Shown: piece by piece, positions 31,079 through 39,218 of the stretch | How the letters are laid out: every line of letters begins with the position of its first letter | How positions within the stretch are numbered: the stretch's first letter is position 1 | Source of the DNA: Symbiobacterium terraclitae | Lineage (GTDB): Bacteria > Bacillota > Sulfobacillia > Symbiobacteriales > Symbiobacteriaceae | DNA length: 44,064 bases | Reading direction: 5' to 3' | Assembly (NCBI RefSeq): GCF_017874315.1 | Contig: NZ_JAGGLG010000036.1 | Coordinates: forward strand, 1-44,064 | Translations under genes and position numbers: made by a program | Notes under the pieces: model-generated | The model's input: only the letters and a program-made list of their open reading frames with translations | What the model was told of the DNA's origin: nothing | Database searches by the model: none

Positions 31079-32329
31079 TCAGGCCCGTTCGGCCGCCCAG
31101 AGCTGCACCAGGTTCAGACCGACCTCCACCGCCTTCTCCATCCACTGGGCCGAGGCCCACTCGGTGCGGCTGTGGTAGTTCATGCCGCCGGTGAAGAGGT
31201 TGGGGCAGGGCAGACCCATCTCCGTGAGCACCGAACCGTCGGTGCCGCCGCGGATCGGCTTCTGCACCGGCTCCAGCCCGGCCTCCCGCACCGCCTTGAG
31301 GGCAAGCTCCACCACCCGGGGGTCACGGGAGACCCCCGCTTTCATGTTCTTGTAGCCGCCCGTCTGCTCCCAGCTGGTGCGGGCGCCGGGGTACCGCTGC
31401 TCGAGCCCGGCCAGCAGGCTCTCGACGATCGCCTGCTGACGTGCGATGCCCTCCTCGCTGAAGTCCCTGAGCAGCAGCTTCACGGTGACTTCCTCCACGT
31501 TGCCGGAGACCGCGTCGGCGTGGATGAAGCCCTCGTACCCGTCGGTGGTCTCGGGCCGCATCGTGGCCGGAATGGAGGAGATGAACTCCGCCGCCAGCTG
31601 AACGGCGTTGATCATCACGCCCCTGGCGGTGCCGGTGTGGGCGCTCCGGCCCGCAATCGTCACCTTGAGGTTACGGGCGTTGAAGTTCTCACTCTCCACC
31701 TCGCCCGCGGCGCTGCCGTCGAAGGTGTAGGCCGCCACCGCCGGGAAGGAGGCCACGTCGAACTTGCGCACACCCCTGCCGGTCTCCTCGTCGGGCGTGA
31801 ACCCCACCAGGATCGGCCCGTGGGGGATCTCCGGCTGGCGGATCAGGCGGCAGAGGATCTCCATGATCTCTGCCACACCGGCCTTGTCGTCTGCGCCCAG
31901 CAGGGTGGAGCCGTCGGAGGTGATGATGTCGTGGCCGACGCACCGCCGGAGGCCCGGGAGTTCCTCGGGCCGCAGCACGGGACCGGCGGGCAGCCGGATC
32001 TCGCCGCCGTCGTAGGCCCGGTGCACCAGCGGCTTCACGCCGTGGCCCGGCGTGCCGGGGAACGTGTCGAAGTGCGCCAGGAGCCCGATGGTCGGTGCGC
32101 CCTCCCGGTTCCCGGGCAGCCTGGCGGTCACGATGGCGTGATCATCCACCTTGACGTCGCTGAGGCCCATGGCCTTCAGTTCGGCCTCCAACAGCCGGGC
32201 CATGGCCCACTGCTCCTCGGTGCTGGGGACACCCTCGCCCTGCCCCGAGGGGGAATCGACCTGCACATAGCGCAGGAACTTGGCAACGACGCCTTCTGCG
32301 AGCAGCTGGTCGCGCTGTGGAGCGTTCAT
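31079..32329 (-). CDS. pepT: PepT, tripeptide aminopeptidase (M20B)
   Basis: A 416-residue zinc aminopeptidase that releases the N-terminal residue of tripeptides in the cytosol. M20 metal and catalytic motifs are visible: LLAHFDTFPG (His ligand and Asp), LLGADDKAGVAEI (bridging Asp), FTPDEETGRGV (general base Glu and ligand Glu), DGSAAGEVE, RGGTDGSVL and the final NYHSRTEW (His ligand). The length matches PepT (about 408). The start ATG is preceded by AAGGAGGAC. It stands alone between two hairpins. Confidence 0.93.
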   Translation of the reverse strand: MNAPQRDQLLAEGVVAKFLRYVQVDSPSGQGEGVPSTEEQWAMARLLEAELKAMGLSDVKVDDHAIVTARLPGNREGAPTIGLLAHFDTFPGTPGHGVKPLVHRAYDGGEIRLPAGPVLRPEELPGLRRCVGHDIITSDGSTLLGADDKAGVAEIMEILCRLIRQPEIPHGPILVGFTPDEETGRGVRKFDVASFPAVAAYTFDGSAAGEVESENFNARNLKVTIAGRSAHTGTARGVMINAVQLAAEFISSIPATMRPETTDGYEGFIHADAVSGNVEEVTVKLLLRDFSEEGIARQQAIVESLLAGLEQRYPGARTSWEQTGGYKNMKAGVSRDPRVVELALKAVREAGLEPVQKPIRGGTDGSVLTEMGLPCPNLFTGGMNYHSRTEWASAQWMEKAVEVGLNLVQLWAAERA

Positions 32330-32450
32330 GTGATGTATGTCCTCCTTCGGGGGCCAAATCCTGGGACTCTACTTCGACCTCTTGCCCAATGATTCCCTGC
32401 CACGGCCGCGCTGAAAAGCGGGCACCCGGGTGATTTGGCGATCCCTGCGT
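32330..32450. other. Short intergenic stretch
   Basis: About 120 bp with the pepT ribosome site; no other feature seen. Confidence 0.4.
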
Positions 32451-32909
32451 TCAGAGCAGGCTGATGAGGTAGGCCTCAATCAGGCCAGCCGCAACGGCCG
32501 AGCCCGCCGCGAGGCAGACCGCCGGCCACAGCCGCCCGTCCCGGCTTGAGCGGGCGGCCGTCCAGGCTGCAATGCCGACGGCGATGACGACGATCGGCCA
32601 GAACATCAGCCAGCGCAGGGCTACGTACATCGCGTACGCGTATCCGATGGCCGCGCAGAGGAACGTGAAAAGGAACCGCCCGCCCGGCTGCCGCCACAGG
32701 CGGGAACCCAACCGGTGGAGCAGCGTGAAGACCGCTGCCCCGGCCAGGGCGGGAGGCAGGGCCCTGAGGGCCATGGCGCCGATGCCGAGCCAGACTCCGC
32801 CAAGGTTTTCCCGCCCCTGCGCAGCGGTGGTCAGGGCGAACACGGCGAAGCCCAGTACCGTCACGCCGTAGGCGGTAAGCAAGAGTCGCAGGAACACTTG
32901 CCTGAGCAC
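32451..32909 (-). CDS. Four-helix membrane protein, unknown function
   Basis: 152 residues with about five hydrophobic segments (LLLTAYGVTVLGFAVFAL, GIGAMALRALPPALAGAAVF, FLCAAIGYAYAMYVALRW, FWPIVVIAVGIAAWTA, AVCLAAGSAVAAGLIEAYLI). No family recognised. The GTG at 32907-32909 was chosen because GGAGGT lies seven bases before it; the frame is open further upstream without a ribosome site. Its likely promoter region borders the 32-bp tandem array. Confidence 0.65.
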   Translation of the reverse strand: MLRQVFLRLLLTAYGVTVLGFAVFALTTAAQGRENLGGVWLGIGAMALRALPPALAGAAVFTLLHRLGSRLWRQPGGRFLFTFLCAAIGYAYAMYVALRWLMFWPIVVIAVGIAAWTAARSSRDGRLWPAVCLAAGSAVAAGLIEAYLISLL

Positions 32910-33030
32910 GGGTGCCACCTCCACAGCCACAGCGGCGGCACGGTCGTGGGGCAGACACAGAACAGCCATCGAGGGATCGAGCGCTGCTGCTCCTTGACCT
33001 CGATGGCTGCTGCTCTGACTTGTGCCGATG

Positions 33031-33141
33031 CAGGTTGTGCCCGGTCTGCGCGTCGTCCGCTTCAGGTTCTGCCCGATCTATGTGTCTTCCGCTTCAGGTT
33101 GTGCCCGATCTGCGTGCCGTCCGCTTCAGGTTCTGCCCGCT
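33031..33141. repeat. 32-bp tandem repeats, about 3.5 copies
   Basis: Units start CAGGTT(G/C)TGCCC and end GTCCGCTT; three full copies (33031-33062, 33063-33094, 33095-33126) and a partial one. No spacers, so not CRISPR. It occupies most of the gap 32910-33252, which otherwise shows no gene. Confidence 0.85.
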
Positions 33142-33252
33142 TCGGGGCGGGGTTCCTCTTCGACATCCTACCCACCGATTCCCTGCCCCGGCTGCGGCGT
33201 AACCCCCGTGACGCTGGTGCGGCAGGGATGGGCGCAAGGGCTCTCCACCAAG

Positions 33253-34209
33253 CTAGGCCGACCGGTTCAGCACCTTCTGCAGCGAGGTCAGAACCCGGTT
33301 GGGCAGGACCCGGGTGATCAGGCCAAGGCCCTCGCGCACAAGCTCCAGCACGTCGCCCTCGCCCGGCCAGGCCTCCTGCAGCACCTCGCGCGGCACCAGT
33401 TTGGCCATCTGGTCCACCGCCAGCAGCGCCAGGCCCAGGTCGTCGATCTCGCCGATCAGCGGCAGCGGGTCGGGGATGAGGTCGATCGGTGAGATGAAGT
33501 AGGCCACCGTCGCCCCGGCGATTACCTTGGCACCCGCTGGCACACGCGGATCCCGGGCCAGCCGCACCAGCATGACGAAGAAGTCCGGGACCGCCAGGAG
33601 CCACGGGATCAGCGGCTGCGCCCACTTCGGCGCCATGCTGCTTGCGTAGCGGCGAACCTGCTCCCGCAGGTTCTGGTAGAAGCCCTGATGTTCGGGAATC
33701 GACTGCTCCTCCTGGCTGGGGACCGGCACCAGGGCTCCGGGCTCCACGGTGCCCAGTCCGGAGGGGTCGATGGGAAAGGCCATCACGTCGGCCAGTTCCA
33801 CGGTGACGGCCGAGCGGTCGATCTGCACGCCCCTGAGCCGGAAGCTCACCGGCACGTGCTCCAGCACCTCGGTCAGGTCGAGCCGCCAGACCCCGTCCTG
33901 GTACTCGCCGGGCAGCGCCTCGAAGGCCTTCTGCAGGGCCTTCTCCTTCACGAACCCCGGCAGGAGGCCCATGTTCGTCCACGTCACCCCCAGCTTGATC
34001 AGGCTGCCGGCCGCAGCGAGGACGCTGAAGCGCAGCTCGACCGGAACCGCCATGCGGACGGCCTCCACCGGCACCCGCAGCCGAAGGATCAGCGCACCGG
34101 TCTCCAACTCGATCCGCAGGTCCTGCACCGACCCCGCCGCGAAGCCGGTCAGGGCCTCCTCGAGGTCGGTCACGCTCAGGGTCAGGGTCACCGCCGTCGC
34201 CCGCAGCAA
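33253..34209 (-). CDS. DUF1232 (YkvA-like) domain protein
   Basis: 318 residues. The C-terminal third has the DUF1232 signature AYFISPIDLIPDPLPLIGEI followed by DDLGLALLAVDQM, a membrane-associated hairpin in proteins of unknown function. The N-terminal about 170 residues are beta-rich, amphipathic and not recognised (VTLTLSVTDLEEALTGFA, LRVPVEAVRMAVPVELRF), possibly a lipid-binding or SMP-like fold. The TTG start at 34207-34209 follows GGAGGGAT. It is one base from the upstream small gene, so the two form an operon. Confidence 0.78.
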   Translation of the reverse strand: MLRATAVTLTLSVTDLEEALTGFAAGSVQDLRIELETGALILRLRVPVEAVRMAVPVELRFSVLAAAGSLIKLGVTWTNMGLLPGFVKEKALQKAFEALPGEYQDGVWRLDLTEVLEHVPVSFRLRGVQIDRSAVTVELADVMAFPIDPSGLGTVEPGALVPVPSQEEQSIPEHQGFYQNLREQVRRYASSMAPKWAQPLIPWLLAVPDFFVMLVRLARDPRVPAGAKVIAGATVAYFISPIDLIPDPLPLIGEIDDLGLALLAVDQMAKLVPREVLQEAWPGEGDVLELVREGLGLITRVLPNRVLTSLQKVLNRSA

Positions 34210-34210
34210 G

Positions 34211-34480
34211 CTAATCCCTCCACTCCCCCAGGCCGTCCCTGGTCGTCAGCGCCCAGGAGACACGCTCCCCCCCGGCGTCGCGCCACTCCACCTTCCAGGC
34301 CCACCAGCCGCGTCCGGTGTCCGGGAAGGGGCTGCCCCTGCGGACCCGCTGGAGGCGGAGCACCTCCCCGCCCCGCCGCCGCACCTCGTCGGTGAGCAGC
34401 GCCCGGTCGTGCCGGGTACGGATGACGAGGACGGCCACGATTGCGGTTACTGCCAACACAATGACGACCAGGTAGTTCAT
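34211..34480 (-). CDS. Small single-pass membrane protein
   Basis: 89 residues: an N-terminal transmembrane helix (YLVVIVLAVTAIVAVLVI) and a basic tail with a tryptophan-rich end (GRGWWAWKVEWRD). No family recognised. GGAG precedes the ATG. It is tightly coupled to the DUF1232 gene. Confidence 0.72.
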   Translation of the reverse strand: MNYLVVIVLAVTAIVAVLVIRTRHDRALLTDEVRRRGGEVLRLQRVRRGSPFPDTGRGWWAWKVEWRDAGGERVSWALTTRDGLGEWRD

Positions 34481-34597
34481 TATGCTTCACTCCACTCGAA
34501 TAGATTCTCCCGCAGGCTGAAAGGTTCGGCAGGCCCGGGAGCGCAGCCCGGCGAACATGGGCAATGCTAGAGGACGAAGCAGGAAAGGGATGGACAC

Positions 34598-35386
34598 ATG
34601 GAACACGGCACGCACCCTCTCGACGCGGTGGCCCTGGTGCTCTACCAGCCGCAGGACGTGGTGAACGTGGCGGCCATCATCCGCGCCATGTCCAACTTCG
34701 GGCTGTCCGACCTGCGCCTGGTGGAGCCGGCGGCCTTCGACCCGTACCGCATCGCGGGCATCGCGCACCACACCGAGCCGCTCATCGAGCGCACCCGCCG
34801 CTTCCCCACGCTGGACGCGGCGCTGGCCGACTGCGGCCTGGTGCTGGGCACCACGGGCCGCCCCCGGGAGGTCGCCCGGCCGGTCTACGCACCCCGCGAT
34901 GCCGCGCCGGCGGTGCTGGCGGGCGCCCGGCAGCGGCGGGTGGCCATCCTCTTTGGCCCGGAGCAGGACGGGCTGCCCAACGCCGCCCTGGACCGCTGCC
35001 ACGGGATCATCTGCATCCCGACGCACCCGTTCAACCGCTCGCTTAACCTGGCCCAGGCGGCGCTGGTGGTCGCCTACGAGCTCTGGATGGCGGCGGGCTC
35101 CGCCGATGCCCGTGACGCTGCGCCTGCGGGGGCCGAGGCGTCCCCGCCGGCGTCCGGTGCGGAGCTCCAGGCGCTCTTCGCCTCCGTCGACGCGCTGCTG
35201 CAGGCCCTTTACCCGGGCGGCAGCGAGACCCGCCGCGCCCAGGCGGCGGCCAGACTGCGCGCCCTGCTGCTGCGGGCGGTGCCCCGCAGCGAGGAGGCCA
35301 CGGCCCTCACCAACCTGCTGCGCCACGCAGCCCGGGCGAGTGGGCTGCGCCGTCTGGATGGCCAGGCCGGTGGCCACCAGGTGTAA
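34598..35386 (+). CDS. TrmH/SpoU-family RNA methyltransferase (TrmJ-like)
   Basis: A 262-residue SPOUT methyltransferase. VALVLYQPQDVVNVAAIIRA starts the fold. The trefoil-knot SAM site has LFGPEQDGLPNAAL and CIPTHPFNRSLNLAQAALVV, the motif 2 and 3 of TrmJ-like 2'-O-methylases. The C-terminal helical extension (about residues 180-262) resembles the TrmJ tail. The likely substrate is a tRNA 2'-OH, but rRNA is possible. The start follows AGGAAAGGGA. The gene is followed by a regulatory hairpin for the next one. Confidence 0.85.
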   Translation: MEHGTHPLDAVALVLYQPQDVVNVAAIIRAMSNFGLSDLRLVEPAAFDPYRIAGIAHHTEPLIERTRRFPTLDAALADCGLVLGTTGRPREVARPVYAPRDAAPAVLAGARQRRVAILFGPEQDGLPNAALDRCHGIICIPTHPFNRSLNLAQAALVVAYELWMAAGSADARDAAPAGAEASPPASGAELQALFASVDALLQALYPGGSETRRAQAAARLRALLLRAVPRSEEATALTNLLRHAARASGLRRLDGQAGGHQV

Positions 35387-35450
35387 GGAGTTTCACGGTC
35401 TCCCCGGTCGAAACCTGCTGCCAGGCGCCTGGTATGTTGCCCAAACGCGT

Positions 35451-35484
35451 GGACATACCCTCCTGACGAGAGGAGGGTATGTCC
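35451..35484 (+). promoter_or_regulatory. 13-bp hairpin sequestering the ribosome-binding site
   Basis: GGACATACCCTCC (35451-35463) pairs perfectly with GGAGGGTATGTCC (35472-35484) around an 8-nt loop. The AGGAGGG ribosome site of the next gene lies in the 3' arm and loop edge, and the ATG begins at 35486. Folding would hide the Shine-Dalgarno, so it may be an RNA thermometer, a protein-binding site or a terminator without T-run. Confidence 0.75.
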
Positions 35485-35485
35485 T

Positions 35486-35836
35486 ATGTCCACGCTTTCC
35501 GTCAGGGTCGCGAACCCGTTCCTGCTCAAAGGCTCCCTGGAGGTGGCGCTGGAGGTCGCCCGTATGGACCTGGCCGTCGCCGAGGTCGAGGCCGTCCGGG
35601 ACCTGCTGGTGACGCTCCCCCACACGGTCCGGCCGGCGGACCTGCACCTGGCGCTCCCCCAGGCGCGGGCCGTCCTGCTGGCGCTGCGCTACTTTGCCCA
35701 CTCCCGCACCCGCTACTGGCTGCGGGAGGAGATGGTCAGCGCCCTGAGGGAACTGGAGCGCACGCTGGTGCGCCATCTGCAAGATGCGGCCGGCGGTGGG
35801 TCAGACGCAGAGGGACCCCAATCTCTGCCGCCCTGA
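35486..35836 (+). CDS. Small helical protein of unknown function
   Basis: 116 residues, mainly helical and Leu/Arg/Ala-rich (VEAVRDLLVTLPHTVRPADL, LREEMVSALRELERTLVRHL), soluble. No family recognised. Translation begins at the ATG right after the SD-sequestering hairpin. About 40 bp from its 3' part (GCCCTGAGGGA...CTGGTGCGC) are repeated just after its stop, so the tail may be partly duplicated. Confidence 0.68.
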   Translation: MSTLSVRVANPFLLKGSLEVALEVARMDLAVAEVEAVRDLLVTLPHTVRPADLHLALPQARAVLLALRYFAHSRTRYWLREEMVSALRELERTLVRHLQDAAGGGSDAEGPQSLPP

Positions 35837-35903
35837 GGGAGCCGGAGCGCGCTGGTGCGCGATCGAACCCGCGCAGCCGGGGCCGGGGCATATCCACCGC
35901 ATT

Positions 35904-36500
35904 CTAGCCCCCATCCGGGTTACGGAGAACATCGTTCAGCGACACAGACGTCGACTCTATCCGCCACTTCCCGTCAACCCTGATCAGGCGGGCCACCCCG
36001 TCGTAACTCCTGGTCACAGCCTCCGCAGCGTCGAGCAGGTCAATTTACCAGTCAACGATGACCTCGGGGTAGCGTGCGGGATCCGCGGCCGCGAGGGCCC
36101 GTGTCAGGTCTGCCATGTCCTCTTCGCTTGGGTGAGGCACTCTCTGGGTGATGTGGTAGTTTACAGTGGCTGCATCACCCGTGATGGTCGACCCATCGAG
36201 CGCGATTTCCAGCCGCGCAAACTGGGCTTCCCCGAGTCGGGCGAGCGCTTCGCCCGCTTCCCACTCGATCCAGACAACCTGCGGTTCCACCGGGACATCC
36301 TGCGGCCACGGCGACGGGAGGTCGCCTACTCGAGCGTCCTCCGCCACATACTGCCGGGCGCGCTCGAAGTCCAGGTCCTTCACTGCCGCAAAGTAGGCGT
36401 CCACAACCGCTTCAGGGCTGCTTGGCTGGCTCAGGGCGGCACACCCGCCGAGCGCGGGCAGCAGCGCCAGCAGGCCCAGGAGCTTGCGAGGCGAACCCAA
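35904..36500 (-). pseudogene. Lipoprotein gene interrupted by an in-frame TAA
   Basis: The first part encodes a lipoprotein: signal peptide LLGLLALLPALGGC with lipobox LGGC, then SSPEAVVDAYFAAVKDLDFE, a DUF4878-like start. Translation stops at TAA (36045-36047). The same frame continues at once with IDLLDAAEAVTRSYDGVARL, then IRVDGKWRIESTSVSLND and a natural-looking TAG at 35904-35906. The GKWRI stretch is how such domains usually end, so the gene is broken by a nonsense codon (or the two parts are read through). The start is uncertain: TTG at 36500 has better spacing from AGGGAG than GTG at 36509. Confidence 0.75.
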
Positions 36501-36509
36501 CTGGATCAC

Positions 36510-36838
36510 TCCCTACACGGCCCTTGCTTCCAGGCTACGGATGTCATGTCGGTCCAACTCCAATCGCAGACCCATGCTGGTCGAAGTACGGCTCCCCATC
36601 CATGCACGTATGCCCGAAAACCCAGGCGTTGCTTGTTGATCCACTCACGTAACGTCCTTATCGACTATCTAGTTGCATGTTACCGTCTAGCCCGAAGACG
36701 TACAATTCATTTTGCTATGCAATTGTGTGCAATGGCGAGAGCAGACTCTCGCACTTTGACGTACAACGTTCCCTGATTGCCGGACCCACAGCCCGGTCAA
36801 CCAGGGAACGTTGCGCCCGTTCGTTCAGCTTGGGGTCA
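36510..36838. other. AT-rich intergenic region with hairpins
   Basis: About 330 bp. Part (about 36600-36760) is clearly lower in GC than the window. It holds a 7-bp hairpin GCGAGAG/CTCTCGC at 36735-36752, a CAATT/AATTG palindrome at about 36699-36724, and a long terminator-like hairpin at 36765-36812. No gene seen; a small RNA or horizontally acquired fragment is possible. Confidence 0.5.
36765..36812 (-). terminator. Long hairpin downstream of the twin-ATPase gene
   Basis: AACGTTCCCTG pairs with CAGGGAACGTT, with a nested CCGG/CCGG inner stem. It lies about 30 bp after the minus-strand stop at 36839. Confidence 0.7.
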
Positions 36839-38020
36839 CTACTCCCTCTCCCGCTCTGCAATCATGGCCAGGATCCGCTCCAGGGTCTCCTCCCTCACCC
36901 GCGCGATGGCGGCGAAGTCCATGTGGGGGATGTAGCAGCGCTCCAGCTCGTCGTGCAGCGCCTTGGCCTGGCCCAGGTGGTGCATCTCACGCTGGATGGC
37001 GGTCCGGTAGGCCGCCTCGGCCGCGGCGATCTCCGTCGCGAAGGCCGACAGCCTGTCCCGGTCGACGAACTCGCCCGTGTCGATCACCTCGTCGCCCGGC
37101 TTCGGTGTGTACTCGTGGGGCCAGAACGACGTGAGCACCCCTGCCGCCGTGTCGTGCACCCGCACGTGGTCCACCCGCTCCGGGTACATCGTGCAGTGGA
37201 AGGCGTCCAGGCGGTAGCCCCGGGCCAGGGCGGCGTCCGCAACCCGCCCGAGGATCGTCTTCTTGCCCGTCCCGGGCGGCCCCACCAGCACGACGCGCCG
37301 GTCGAGGCGGTCGAAGAGCGAGTCCAGCCAGCTGCGCTCGCCGTCGTAGGTGATGGCCGAGGCGAACAGCCGCCGCACCCGCCCGGCGGACGGCCGCTCC
37401 TGGGCGCCCGGTGCCGGACCCCCGAACGGCTGCCCGTCAGGAATGTCGCCTGCGCGGCCCGGGCCGCCTGCCGGCGCCACCGCCTCGATGACCGCCTCGC
37501 TGGCGGCGTAGACCCGCGCCGTGTCCAGGCACTCCCGGTGGTAGGCCGCCCACTCCTCCAGCCAGGCCAGCGCGGCCCGGCGGGCGTCGTTCGCCCGCCT
37601 GAACCAGAACTTGTAGCCGCGGGTCAGCCGGACGATCCGCTCCCGGACCTCCTTCGCCCGCAGCGCCGGCTCCTCCCAGTACTGCCCCAGGTTGATGATC
37701 TCGTCCACCGCCCCGGGGAACTGGGGGTCGACCACATGGGGTGCGGTGCCGTCCATCAGGGCGGCGTCCGCCGCGGGGATGTAGATGGCGTCGATGGCCG
37801 CGTTGTCGGCGGAGCAGTGGAAGTACTCCACGTCGTGGCCCCGCTCCAGCACGGCCTCCGCGATCGCCTTCAGGAACGTGGACTTGCCGGTCCCGGGTCC
37901 GCCCTTGAGGATGATCACCTTGGTCCGGGCGGACGGGGCGATCTGATCGTAGCGTGAGTAGAAACCCTGCGGGGTGTTGGCCCCCGCGAAGAAGTGGCTC
38001 GTGGCCCCTCGCTGGCTCAT
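36839..38020 (-). CDS. Twin P-loop ATPase, PRK06851-like
   Basis: 393 residues with two P-loop modules: GGPGTGKSTFLKAI in the first half and GPPGTGKKTILGRV in the second. Each is followed by a FHC segment (EYFHCSADN; DAFHCTMYPER). The halves are clearly duplicated. Residues about 200-240 form a Gly/Pro-rich linker. The family is found in spore-forming Firmicutes, and its function is unknown. ATG at 38018-38020 follows GAGAGGAG at about ten bases. Confidence 0.85.
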   Translation of the reverse strand: MSQRGATSHFFAGANTPQGFYSRYDQIAPSARTKVIILKGGPGTGKSTFLKAIAEAVLERGHDVEYFHCSADNAAIDAIYIPAADAALMDGTAPHVVDPQFPGAVDEIINLGQYWEEPALRAKEVRERIVRLTRGYKFWFRRANDARRAALAWLEEWAAYHRECLDTARVYAASEAVIEAVAPAGGPGRAGDIPDGQPFGGPAPGAQERPSAGRVRRLFASAITYDGERSWLDSLFDRLDRRVVLVGPPGTGKKTILGRVADAALARGYRLDAFHCTMYPERVDHVRVHDTAAGVLTSFWPHEYTPKPGDEVIDTGEFVDRDRLSAFATEIAAAEAAYRTAIQREMHHLGQAKALHDELERCYIPHMDFAAIARVREETLERILAMIAERERE

Positions 38021-38103
38021 GCGCTCGGCACTCCTCTCGGCTTCAGCCTGTTACGTGGCGGCCCAGCCTATGCGCGCCTGCGCCGAGTGGTGCCACACGC
38101 GCT

Positions 38104-38131
38104 GCGGCCCCGCCGTGAATGGCGGGGCCGC
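38104..38131 (-). terminator. Terminator of the siderophore ABC operon
   Basis: GCGGCCCCGCC pairs with GGCGGGGCCGC, lying 16 bp after the yclQ-like stop. Confidence 0.8.
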
Positions 38132-38146
38132 CGGACGCGCCAGGCG

Positions 38147-39178
38147 CTAGTCTACGCTCGCCGCGATCTCCTTCACCATCTCGCCCACCGATACCAGCCC
38201 GCCGCCCGAGAGGTACCAGTAGTTCGGGTCGAGGTAGATGATCTTGCCGTTCTTGTAGGCGTTGGTCTGCTTGATCAGGTCGTTGTCCAGGGTGTCCTTG
38301 GCCAGCTGGCCGCCGCCCGAGACCACCGCGGCCCGGTCGATGACGAAGATGTAGTCGGGGTTCTTCTCCTTCACATACTCGAAGGAGACGCTGTCGCCAT
38401 GGGTGCTGGCCTGGATCGAGTCATCGGCGGCCGGGAAGCCCAGCACATCGTGGATCAGGCCGAAGCGGGAGCCGGGGCCGTAGGCGCTGATCGCCTTGTC
38501 GTTGGAGAGCAGGATCAGGGCCTTCTCAGTGGAGCCCTCGACCTTGCGCTTCACCTCGGCCACCATGTCGTCGATCTTCTTGAGCTCGGCCGCGACCTGC
38601 TCTTCCTTCTGGAAGATGGCGCCGATGTACTCCATGTTCTTCCTGAAGGAGCCCATGTAGTCGGCCGTGTCCACGGCCAGGTGGATCGTGGGGGCCAGCT
38701 CCTTCAGGGCGTCGTACTGCGGTGCGGTGCGGGTCGAGATGATGATCAGGTCGGGATCCAGGGCGCTCAGCGCCTCGAAGTCGGGCTCGAAGAGGGTGCC
38801 GGCGTTGACGTACTTGCCGTCGTCGTACTTGGAGAGGTACGGCGGCAGGTTCGCCCTGGGAACGGCCGCCACCTCCACGCCGAGCAGATCGAGGGTATCC
38901 AGGATGCCGAAGTCGAAGACGACGACCTTCTCCGGGTTCACCGGGACGACGGTCTCACCGAGCTGATGGGTCACGATGATCTCAGTCGGCTGCTGGGACG
39001 CAGGGGCCGGAGCCTGTTCCGAGGCCCCCTGTGCACGCTGCTGGCCGGTTGACTCGCTGCCGCTGGAGGCAGGGACGGTGCTGGAACCGGACTGCGGGCC
39101 GGAGGCGGCGCCGCCACAGCCGGCGACGAGGAGAGCCAGAAGGAGCAGCATGCTGACCAGGGAAACCTTGCGCTTCAT
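38147..39178 (-). CDS. yclQ: Siderophore ABC transporter substrate-binding lipoprotein (YclQ-like)
   Basis: A 343-residue lipoprotein: signal VSLVSMLLLLALLVAGCGG with lipobox VAGC. A Ser/Gln-rich linker to about residue 70 is followed by a class III periplasmic-binding fold (PEKVVVFDFGILDTLDLLGV, LDPDLIIISTRTAPQYDALK, NPDYIFVIDRAAVV). The pattern matches YclQ, the petrobactin/iron-siderophore receptor. The ATG 39176-39178 was chosen over one five codons earlier because GAGGTGG precedes it. It is the last gene of the operon. Confidence 0.88.
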   Translation of the reverse strand: MKRKVSLVSMLLLLALLVAGCGGAASGPQSGSSTVPASSGSESTGQQRAQGASEQAPAPASQQPTEIIVTHQLGETVVPVNPEKVVVFDFGILDTLDLLGVEVAAVPRANLPPYLSKYDDGKYVNAGTLFEPDFEALSALDPDLIIISTRTAPQYDALKELAPTIHLAVDTADYMGSFRKNMEYIGAIFQKEEQVAAELKKIDDMVAEVKRKVEGSTEKALILLSNDKAISAYGPGSRFGLIHDVLGFPAADDSIQASTHGDSVSFEYVKEKNPDYIFVIDRAAVVSGGGQLAKDTLDNDLIKQTNAYKNGKIIYLDPNYWYLSGGGLVSVGEMVKEIAASVD

Positions 39179-39218
39179 CGGAAACCACCTCATGGTTCAG
39201 ATTTGGGTCATGCATACC

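Noticed and set aside
33031-33141. CRISPR array
   Set aside because: The repeats are directly adjacent with no unique spacers and no cas genes nearby. The same applies to the arrays at 5829 and 12058.
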